A stretch of DNA of 64,000 nt from assembly GCF_000304475.1 (NCBI RefSeq), contig NC_018941.1, positions 1,421,492 to 1,485,491 of the forward strand, written 5' to 3'. Positions within the stretch are counted from its first letter, which is position 1. Every line of letters starts with the position of its first letter. The DNA comes from Kazachstania africana CBS 2517 (taxonomy: Eukaryota > Ascomycota > Saccharomycetes > Saccharomycetales > Saccharomycetaceae). Of this stretch, positions 20,169 through 28,299 are shown piece by piece. Below the pieces are notes generated by a model that worked only from the letters and a program-made list of their open reading frames with translations, was not told the DNA's origin and did no database searches. The position numbers and the translations under genes were made by a program.

Positions 20169-20987
20169 ATGTTAGTCAAACGTATCATTAATGGTAGCCG
20201 CCTATGTGTGTTTTTTAATCCTGTAAGAACAATTGTAAGCAACAGTGCAGCTGCCCCAATAGCAGCGACAACGACACCTGTTAAAAAAACAATAGTAAGC
20301 AAGAGCAGCACCAGTACTAAAAGTTCGTCACTGGGTTATTCCACAAATTTGACTAAGAGCCTCAACGGTAACGCATTGGGGAAAAAGAAGGTATTAGCTG
20401 AAGACGGCACTGAACTCATGCATGAGGCTGAAAATATTGCTCGAAGATCTGGTGTATCTCAGTGCTTTGAAATTGATTGGTACCAGTCCTGGCATGGACT
20501 TGGCGTTCAGCCATTTGAAGCAAAAGTACAGAAGGAACTTTTGAAAGAGTTGGATGCAAAGGATATTGAAATCAAACCGGATGGATTAATATACTTACCA
20601 GAAATCAAATATCGTCGTATTTTGAATAAAGCTTTCGGTGCAGGTGGATGGGGCCTTGTACCAAGATCTGAGACCATAGTAACGAAAAGCTTGGTGACTA
20701 GAGAATATGGTCTAATTTGTCATGGCCAGTTAGTCGGTGTAGCTCGAGGTGAACAAGATTATTTCAATGAGAACGGAATCCCCACAGCCACAGAAGGCTG
20801 TAAAAGTAATGCATTGATGAGATGCTGTAAAGATTTAGGTATTGGCTCTGAACTATGGGATCCAGTGTTTATAAAGCAATTCAAAGAGACCAACTGTGTT
20901 GAAAAGTTCGTTGAGCATATAACAACCAAGAAAAAGAAGAAGATCTGGCTGAGAAAAGACAGAAAGGTAGAATATCCATATAAATAA
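20169..20987 (+). CDS. MGM101: Mitochondrial DNA recombination protein Mgm101
   Basis: This 272-residue protein is the Rad52-like single-strand annealing protein of mitochondrial nucleoids, needed for mtDNA maintenance. The N-terminus is basic and rich in Ser/Thr/Ala (about 1-65), as for a presequence plus linker. The conserved core starts around residue 96 with [20 protein letters not shown] and continues through [18 protein letters not shown] to the C-terminal KWLRKD-like basic tail ([14 protein letters not shown]). S. cerevisiae Mgm101 has 269 residues and maps to chromosome X (YJR144W). Here it sits between PPX1 and YHR202W of chromosome VIII, another sign of interleaved post-WGD retention. 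Confidence 0.97.
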   Translation: MLVKRIINGSRLCVFFNPVRTIVSNSAAAPIAATTTPVKKTIVSKSSTSTKSSSLGYSTNLTKSLNGNALGKKKVLAEDGTELMHEAENIARRSGVSQCFEIDWYQSWHGLGVQPFEAKVQKELLKELDAKDIEIKPDGLIYLPEIKYRRILNKAFGAGGWGLVPRSETIVTKSLVTREYGLICHGQLVGVARGEQDYFNENGIPTATEGCKSNALMRCCKDLGIGSELWDPVFIKQFKETNCVEKFVEHITTKKKKKIWLRKDRKVEYPYK

Positions 20988-21363
20988 TACCACACCGCTA
21001 TATTTTTTTTTTTGGGCCCAATTTCTTGTATATACTTTTTAGCCTCATTACGACTTCTATTCAAGTCAGATGCTAAATCCAAGAAAGAAAGTGATATTAA
21101 TTACCATAGTGTGGCCTGATCGTAAAATCGAAGCTCTCTTGTGGCCGTTTAATTTGTATTTGTATGCTAAATCTTAGCATTGTGGATCACCACGCACGTT
21201 CAGCTATAGAAAACACAAATGTGGGAAACGAAAGCGAGATCAGCAAGTAATTAATTATCACAAAAAAGGTTATGGTAACGGCGGTTATAGTTTAGACTGT
21301 TTGATTGTACACAGGGATAGAGTATATAGGGACAGAGTACACATATAGCTAGTTGTGCTACAG
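20988..21363. other. MGM101-YHR202W intergenic region
   Basis: This 376-bp stretch has no gene. It includes an imperfect TATA region (AGTATATAGG near 21320) before the next coding sequence. Nothing else is recognisable. Confidence 0.5.
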
Positions 21364-23331
21364 ATGGTACTTATTCGATGGATAGTACTTCAGGTAGTGC
21401 TTTTTGTTTTAGGTAATAGTTTTTTGGTTCCTTTCAATGCAGTAGACCAAAGCTCTGCAAAGTCGCGGAACGCTCATGATGATCATGACGATAGACGGAA
21501 TAATCATGATGATAGACGGAATAATCATGACGATCCTGACGACAGGTCTCGAAGACCGTGGAATGATCCTGACGACAGGTTGCGAAGACCATGGAATGAT
21601 CCTGATGACAGGTCTCGAAGACCATGGCATGATCATGATGATCATGACAATAGGCATTCTGACATACACATAAGAGACCTTACGATGGGGCAATTGAACT
21701 TTATTCATACTACTGATACTCATGGATGGTTAGGTTCCCATAGGTTGCAGAGAGACTATGATGCAGACTGGGGTGATTTTATATCATTCCTAGAATTGTT
21801 CGACAGGAACAGAATGAATGAGTATCAAGATCTTCTCATCATTGACACGGGTGATAAGCATGATGGAAATGGGCTAAGTGATGGTACAAGACCCCTTGGT
21901 ATGATAAGTACACATATTTTCAATCAAGTTGATTACGATCTCCTCACTTTAGGTAATCATGAATTATACACGCCAGAAACGGCTATATTCGAGTACTATT
22001 CTACTGCCATGTCCAAAAAATTTAGGCATAAATATATATCTAGTAATGTTGAATTCCTACATGACAAAAAAGACTATGTCCCATTTGGGAATAAATATGT
22101 CTACTTCGAAACTCCAAAGAACAGACTAAGAATACTTTCATTATCTTTTATTTTTAACGTTAGGAAAAATAATCCAAGAGTAAGAATAACAAGACCCATA
22201 GATGAGCTGCAGAAAATTTGGTTTCACGAAATGATTGAATTATATCCAGAAGACAGAATTGATATTTTAATTGTGATTGGTCATCTGCCTTTGGTTGATA
22301 GTGAAAATAATGACTTAAGCATGATTCATTCGTATCTCAGGAGGTTCTATCCGAATATTATAATACAGTATTTTGGTGGTCATACTCATATAAGAGATTT
22401 CATTCAATTGGATTCCAGATCCACTGGACTACAAAGCGGTCAATATGCTGAGACGTTGGGATTTTTATCAATTGATGATGTCCATAATGAATCACCAAGA
22501 TTTTCTAGAAGGTATATTGACTTTAATACTAGATCATTTAGGCATCATAGTAATACCGAACATAGATTAGAATCTGATAGAGGACACAGAGTTAAACGTA
22601 TGATAAGGAAATTGAGAAGGGAACTGAATCTAGATGTAAGATATGGTTACGTTCCAAGAAACTATTATATGTACTCGAGACCGATTGATGCGGATGATAA
22701 TATTTATAATTTGATGAGAAGAAGAGTCCTACCAAGATTAAGATCAAGAAGAATCAAGAACTCAAGATCTTATGATAGATTTATCCTACTCAATACAGGT
22801 GCTATTCGTTACGATCTTTATAGAGGACCATTCACAAGGGATACCGAATATATAGTATTACCTTTCAGTAATACATGGAAATATATCAGACTTCCTCTTT
22901 ATATTGCACGAAGAATTGAGGAAATCTTAAACGGAAGACAATCAATAGTATCTCTACCTCCTCCGACAAATTTCATCAGACAGGCAACATCTGAATCATG
23001 CCCGACAATTGTATCGCCAAATTATTCTGAAGGTTATACAACAGAGGATGATTATGGTTGTGATGGTGATGATACTCCTCATAGAACAGTTTCCCGTCAT
23101 CATATTCCCAACGTCATTCAAACTATCCAATTCACATCAAACGAACAATACTTGACTGATGACGATATTGTTCATTTCATTTTTTTTAGCTACCTAGAAA
23201 GGGATGTCTTGAGGGCCATCAACCTTATTAATAAAGAACCTTCAAAAATATATACTGAATTTGACAGTCAGGACTATGGCGGCCAATCTGCCCAAGAACT
23301 TTTAAGGGAGTACATCAGAGAAATCTCATAA
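21364..23331 (+). CDS. YHR202W: Secreted/vacuolar calcineurin-like phosphoesterase, YHR202W type
   Basis: This 655-residue protein is a predicted dinuclear-metal phosphoesterase of the 5'-nucleotidase type. A signal peptide (about 1-24) is followed by a His/Asp/Arg tandem-repeat region at about 41-98. The catalytic domain then carries all metal motifs: TTDTHGW, IIDTGDKHDGNG, TLGNHELY, VIGHLPL and FGGHTHIRD. A C-terminal 5'-nucleotidase domain has LLNTGAIRYDLYRGPFT. S. cerevisiae YHR202W has 602 residues. The start is the ATG at 21364; three codons upstream there is only GTG. Its order before RPS4 matches YHR202W-YHR203C. The natural substrate is unknown. Confidence 0.93.
   Translation: MVLIRWIVLQVVLFVLGNSFLVPFNAVDQSSAKSRNAHDDHDDRRNNHDDRRNNHDDPDDRSRRPWNDPDDRLRRPWNDPDDRSRRPWHDHDDHDNRHSDIHIRDLTMGQLNFIHTTDTHGWLGSHRLQRDYDADWGDFISFLELFDRNRMNEYQDLLIIDTGDKHDGNGLSDGTRPLGMISTHIFNQVDYDLLTLGNHELYTPETAIFEYYSTAMSKKFRHKYISSNVEFLHDKKDYVPFGNKYVYFETPKNRLRILSLSFIFNVRKNNPRVRITRPIDELQKIWFHEMIELYPEDRIDILIVIGHLPLVDSENNDLSMIHSYLRRFYPNIIIQYFGGHTHIRDFIQLDSRSTGLQSGQYAETLGFLSIDDVHNESPRFSRRYIDFNTRSFRHHSNTEHRLESDRGHRVKRMIRKLRRELNLDVRYGYVPRNYYMYSRPIDADDNIYNLMRRRVLPRLRSRRIKNSRSYDRFILLNTGAIRYDLYRGPFTRDTEYIVLPFSNTWKYIRLPLYIARRIEEILNGRQSIVSLPPPTNFIRQATSESCPTIVSPNYSEGYTTEDDYGCDGDDTPHRTVSRHHIPNVIQTIQFTSNEQYLTDDDIVHFIFFSYLERDVLRAINLINKEPSKIYTEFDSQDYGGQSAQELLREYIREIS
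21484..21630 (+). repeat. In-frame coding minisatellite in the YHR202W-type gene
   Basis: Two 21-bp units (21484-21504 and 21505-21525, each encoding HDDRRNN) are followed by three 33-bp units (21532-21564, 21565-21597, 21598-21630), each encoding an 11-residue DPDDR-x-RRPW-x segment. All unit lengths are multiples of three, so changes in copy number would keep the frame. Confidence 0.9.
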
Positions 23332-23613
23332 AAGAATTGAATATTTTGAGAAAAGGTGGATAATGTCACAAATAATATTCCTAAACAACTATTTTTTACT
23401 TCATAGAATAATAATAATAACAATAAATAGCATTCAAACAGCTACATAAAAAAATGAATGACTGTCTGAAATCGAATCGATATTTTAATTAATCTTTGAA
23501 TTATTTTTTTTTACAAAAGTGTTATATATATATTATATTATATTTTGACAAATTTTCTAATTTGAAATTGCACATGAGAATGCATGAAAATAAAGTTGTT
23601 ATGGTAATTGAAT
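23332..23613. other. 3' region between convergent YHR202W-type gene and RPS4
   Basis: This AT-rich convergent 3' region has a TATATATATTATATTATATT tract near 23524-23543, resembling yeast polyadenylation efficiency elements. No gene. Confidence 0.5.
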
Positions 23614-24399
23614 TTATAAACCTTGTTGAGCTCTTCTTCTGTCACGTTCTTCAGCAATGGTTAACTTGATACCCTTACCCTTTGGTAAAGAGATCCATGG
23701 CTTACCTGGTTCACCGATAACGAAGACGTTAGATAATCTGGTGACGAAAGTGTTGTCTAAGGAGTCCTTAATGTGAACTAAATCGAAACCACCATCGTGT
23801 CTTTCCTTGTGAACAATGGTACCAATTCTACCCAAGTTACGACCACCGGTAACGTAAACTAATTTACCAGCATCGAATTTGATGTATTCGGAAATCTTAC
23901 CGGTAGCTAAGTCAATCTTAACGGTGTCGTTAATCTTGATGTTTGGGTCTGGGTATCTGATGGTTCTACCGTCGTGGGTAACAACGTATGGAACACCTTT
24001 CTTACCTAATTGGACCTTTCTGACTTTACCTAATTTGTAAGAAGCTTCTTCGTCGGTGATACGGTGGACAGCAAATCTACCTTTAACATCGTAGACTAAT
24101 CTGAAGTTTTCGTTAGTGGCTTCTAAAGTGATGACATCCATGAAACCAGCTGGGTAGGTAGAGTCGGTTCTGACCTTACCGTCAACCTTGACGTGACGTT
24201 GCATCATGATAGCCTTAACTTCACGACCGTTTAAAGCATACTTTAATCTGTTTCTTAAGAAAACGATCAATGGTAAGGATTCACGTAACTTGTGTGGACC
24301 AGCAGATGGTCTTGGAGCGTAACAACCAGATAATTTGTCTAACAACCAATGGTGTGGAGCTGCTAATCTCTTTAAATGCTTCTTTGGACCTCTAGCCAT
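23614..24399 (-). CDS. RPS4: 40S ribosomal protein eS4, intronless
   Basis: This 261-residue protein is ribosomal protein eS4 (Rps4) of the small subunit, identical in length to the S. cerevisiae protein. An N-terminal basic region [20 protein letters not shown] is followed by an S4 RNA-binding domain (about 42-105) and a KOW segment (about 175-210, [13 protein letters not shown]). The coding sequence is continuous from the ATG. The S. cerevisiae ohnologues RPS4A and RPS4B each have an intron just after the start, so the intron has been lost here. Codon use is strongly biased, as for highly expressed genes. The locus corresponds to YHR203C/YJR145C. Confidence 0.98.
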   Translation of the reverse strand: MARGPKKHLKRLAAPHHWLLDKLSGCYAPRPSAGPHKLRESLPLIVFLRNRLKYALNGREVKAIMMQRHVKVDGKVRTDSTYPAGFMDVITLEATNENFRLVYDVKGRFAVHRITDEEASYKLGKVRKVQLGKKGVPYVVTHDGRTIRYPDPNIKINDTVKIDLATGKISEYIKFDAGKLVYVTGGRNLGRIGTIVHKERHDGGFDLVHIKDSLDNTFVTRLSNVFVIGEPGKPWISLPKGKGIKLTIAEERDRRRAQQGL

Positions 24400-24713
24400 T
24401 TTCTTACTTTTCTATTATTTCAACTTAGTCACTAGTTAATAAGAAAACTTGTAAACCTACACTATAAAAACTACTTAATAACAAGCAAAATTTCCATTAG
24501 TATGCATTACAATCATTGCACTCTTCCAGATTACCATGTGGAATCTCGAGCCATATTGGTGAAATTTTCCGCATTGCGCACTAACGTTAGGATGTTGAAT
24601 TTTGCGTGTATCCGAATTTTTTTTGCGTCAATTCTCTGAAATATTCTCTTTGATTGAAACTGTCATTTTTTGGAATTTTTCTCTCAAAAAACTCCAATCC
24701 TTTCCGAGCATAA

Positions 24714-24726
24714 AATGTATGGATGT
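24714..24726 (-). promoter_or_regulatory. Rap1 site upstream of RPS4
   Basis: The minus strand reads ACATCCATACATT, one base from the ribosomal-protein Rap1 consensus ACACCCATACATT. It lies about 315 bp upstream of the RPS4 ATG, within the usual distance for ribosomal protein genes. Confidence 0.75.
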
Positions 24727-24820
24727 AAAGAAAAACAGTCAAACAGGTGATAGTAATCAGAGGAATAGTGACGGCATTGAAAGTTGGATTGTCAATGGCA
24801 AAAATTTATGGGTAATTAGG

Positions 24821-24846
24821 CAACTACCCATTAATCTGGGTAGTTG
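24821..24846. repeat. Perfect 10-bp inverted repeat
   Basis: CAACTACCCA and TGGGTAGTTG are separated by TTAATC. The arms are exact. It could form a hairpin or be a binding site for a dimeric factor; no function is evident. Confidence 0.8.
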
Positions 24847-26550
24847 AAGTGTCTGTTCTTGGTACTCCACAAAGTGTCTATGTAGTTGAGCTGCACTTTA
24901 TTCAGTTCAAACCAACTCTTGTTGGTAACAGAAAATTCGAAAGTATCACTGGAATATTTTGCTACTGACGTAGTCTAAATATATAACTCCAGAAACTAAT
25001 GCTCTTGATGGTGATTCCTAACGAAAGTAATACTTTTATTGATATCAATCGGATACACATTTCATAAGTTTTGCAGTTTGTTCATTATAACGCCCAGTTG
25101 TAATTGGCAGCTAGATGCCGGATAAAATCTACAGTACGACCGAACTATCACATGGGTTTTGGCGTATAAACCCTTTTTCCGAAACAATTGAGGTATGTAT
25201 TCGATTCATTCTGGTACACTCTAAGGATGTTCGTATTCTTTTAAGTCATCTTTTGTTGGCGCTTGCTGTCTTCAAACGGGGGGAAATATACATGCTACAA
25301 TTTTGCCACTAGTCTATAAAATATATTGCGAACAATTATAGGGACCTAAGATTCAAACATTTTGTGATAGGTGGATACAAACGCGTTTAGAGGTACTTCA
25401 TCAGAACGGTTGTCACTGAAATTTTATGCCTTTTGATGACGATTTACTATAAAGAAATACTATCCTAAAACTTCATTGAAAATGCCAAATGTATACGTAC
25501 TATCCAACAATTACTCTCACTTTGATTCTGAATGGGCTAAACATGTCGCGAGTAGAATTGGTTCGAGTATAGTTTTTGTTGGACTGCAATAAAAGTTCGC
25601 AATTAGCAAGTAGTACTAAGAAAGCGCTTTAGATTGCGAAAGAGTACCTCGCACTCACTGAAATAGTTCCCTTTGTGAGGGGCTCGAATGCCAAGCAGTG
25701 ATCCCATGAATATAGCACTCACATAACTCGTAGGAGGAAGAGATTGACGTACAGAAAATATGAAGTGTTAAAAGTATAATCTTAAGCCTCAAGCCCCATA
25801 CTCACAAATGATCTTGGATGCACTTGCTAAATAGTTTAAACTACCACACATAGGCAGTAGAAGACATGAAAATACTCTTTTTTCCGTATGGCGTTTCAAG
25901 TGAAGTACATCCACATGTAGTAATAATAGTGGACTACATTTAGTAGCTACGAGAAAGGTTACTCCGAATAGCGATTCCATTTACGCAGTTGACCAAGAAC
26001 CTCATTAGAATTGAATGTAAATCACTATTTCGGGATATATCCCGTCATCGTGATAATCGGAGTAACTCTGAAATCACACGGCGCTATCAGCCCCCCCCCG
26101 CTTTGAAAAGCAATCTTACTACTAGATAAGATGTTTTCAAAAACATTTTGAGGTACATCGAACTAAGACCCATAGATTCTAATGGTACCAAGAATAGAGG
26201 CTTAGTTGAGGCACAACTTGTAGAGAGTTGAGGTTCGAGCAGTAAGGAATTAGAACAGTGGAAAAAACTAATAAATCGGTGACAACCTTCCAAAGTTGCT
26301 AGCATTGAGGTTCATATGCTAATGAAGAGGAGGCTATCTAACAGGCTCTTTTTTAAACATATAAATAACTAACTTTATTCCCAGTTCTCACTGATATTTC
26401 CATTCCATTTTATCTATAAGCTAGCTTGTAAAAGAAACATACTATTGCAAATCCTTAATCGATAACGGTTTAATGATTTCTGAATAGTTATTTGCATTTA
26501 CATTTTTACAAAGTCCATTATTTTATTATTTGAAACGAAATATTCCTCAG

Positions 26551-27285
26551 ATGTGGGTTCTTTTGGTGTTATTCTTTCTCGTCCAAACCGTCTTTTCTGA
26601 GCTTACTCTTCCAGATGCCCCAGGTTATTTGCCATCCTCTCAAGCTGACTGTTCAGAAGGAACTTTTATGATGACTCACGAAGGATTCGCTTACTGAGAT
26701 GGTGATTTGCCTAATGATAATGGTAACGATGTGTTAAATGCTTTTGCCGAGGCCATTATTGCTGTTGCTGAAGGGAGCGGGAACATTCAAGCGTACAAAG
26801 CAGCTGACTCTGGATATGTTATCGGTGTTTTTGAAGGTATTGAAATTGCTTCTTATATGACTGAAATTTTGACTTTTCTTTGTGGTAGCACTTCCGCCCT
26901 GAACGGTATTAACAACTATTTGTATTTTGAATCTCATACAGGTGACCCAAGAACTACGTATGGTCTTATAGTTGTTAAGGAGGAATATGAAGCTTATGTT
27001 GATGAGGCTGTCAAAACATGGAGCATGGGGAAGAGTTATGATAGCTACACCAGCACCCAATCCGTTGGTGATATTAACATCTGCCAACGACTATCGGAAG
27101 AAGCTTATACCCCGGTGAACTCAGCCGATTTTGGTGAATGTATCTCGATTTTCTATGATTCGTCAAAAACTATTGAGGACCAGACTGGTTTGGCAGATGA
27201 TCTATTGTACGTCTACAATAATGGCACGGTTTCCTTTAATGACGGCGACAAAGTTTGTATCTCTATTGGTACTGCAAGCCAATAA
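26551..27285 (+). pseudogene. Unrecognised secreted-family gene, copy B, broken by one in-frame stop
   Basis: A frame of 244 codons begins at the ATG at 26551 with a hydrophobic signal peptide of about 17 residues, and is interrupted only by TGA at codon 49 (26695-26697). The relic at 10.3 kb has a TGG at the aligned position. The rest of the frame is intact to the TAA at 27285, with cysteines near the start, middle and end that could form disulfides. No membrane segment follows the signal peptide, so the ancestral product was probably a soluble secreted protein of about 225 residues. I do not recognise the family. A secreted antagonist (killer-type) is one option among others. Translation from the internal ATG at 26974 or initiation without a signal peptide is unlikely to be functional. 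Confidence 0.75.
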
Positions 27286-28299
27286 TCATCGCCTTATTGT
27301 TAGGTCTTTGGTTAAGGACCCATTTCACTTTTTTTCTCTGAATTCAGTGACGTCTTGTTATTGGCAGTTTTGTTCTTTTATATTCGTGTATAGCCCACGA
27401 TAACTATTTATTTTATTCTCCTATTTATCTATTGAAACGATCAATAAATTTAAAATAGTACAGGTTGATGTCGAGCTCCGTATGTCCATTACTTTGCTTT
27501 CTCTCACTTCGTTTCTCCATGGCAAGTTGTGCGTCATTTTTGAAAGCGGCCTTATTTAAGGTTACTTTGCATGCTTGTGAAATCAATATCTTTGCCAGTG
27601 TTATAATTCTTGCGGGCAATGACAGTAAATTTTCGACTCTTTTGGATTTTCTATGACTAGGACCAACAAGTGACAGTATATAAAATGGAAGGTAGTATGC
27701 GGTTCATAAAACGTTCCAATGAGAAATTTACACAAATCATTAACAGTAGAAATCTAACTGCAACAATCAAATATTATATGGAGTTGCGTAAAATAAAATT
27801 ATTTTTAGTTTATCATACACAGAAAAGCAACTGAAGACCCTAATATATCCATATATTTTTTTATTTCTTCCCTATTTACGTGCATAACTACTCACTACAC
27901 TGACAAGGGGAAGTATACAAGGTGGATAGCAGGGGCAGCCGCGAGACTGCTTTACACACATCGCACTATCCATATAAAATACTACAATGGACAATAACAG
28001 CAATAATTATTATAATAATTCTATTTAAGAACAAATATCTGAGACCCTCGATATGAAAGATAGTAGTTGGGAGCATTTATGAAACTGTGAGCAAGATTGC
28101 CCTAGAACCTTTAATGTCTCCATGTATCTGATCCACTTTTAAATCTTTGTTATTGCCTTGCGTATATTGAGAGAGCTCTCTGTTACATGCTGAGGAAAAT
28201 TAAACATTTGTCAAAGTACAGCCGAAGATCAGAACGCTAGAAAATCTGTTATATTTATCCACACTTTAAAGTTAATATTGAAAAAACCTAACTCTGAAC
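27286..28299. other. Gap before MNL1
   Basis: This 1-kb region has no supported gene. Open frames around 27425-27656 exist on both strands but neither has a family signature. The last 300 bp presumably contain the MNL1 promoter, where I see no clear UPR element. Confidence 0.5.

Larger units (their letters stand above)
24400..26550. other. Long gap between RPS4 and the secreted-family relic
   Basis: After the RPS4 promoter this 2.1-kb stretch has no supported gene; its open frames are short and not protein-like. It contains a 10-bp inverted repeat with a 6-base loop (24821-24846), a perfect 14-bp palindrome CGGGATATATCCCG (26031-26044) and a run of nine C (26091-26099). In S. cerevisiae RPS4B and MNL1 are direct neighbours, so this gap and the relic after it are lineage-specific. 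Confidence 0.6.

Noticed and set aside
21409..21723. Ile/Met-rich frames opposite and beside the repeat region of the YHR202W-type gene
   Set aside because: They arise from the GATCATGA-type repeats read in other frames; the phosphoesterase frame with its signal peptide and catalytic motifs is the real one.
25139..25190. ATCACATG followed by TTCCGAAA, resembling centromere elements CDEI and CDEIII
   Set aside because: The two motifs are only about 30 bp apart and the DNA between is not AT-rich, unlike the 80-160 bp CDEII of point centromeres.
25660..25760. GGCTCGAATGCC segment resembling a tRNA B box
   Set aside because: No matching A box, acceptor stem or anticodon stem could be folded around it.
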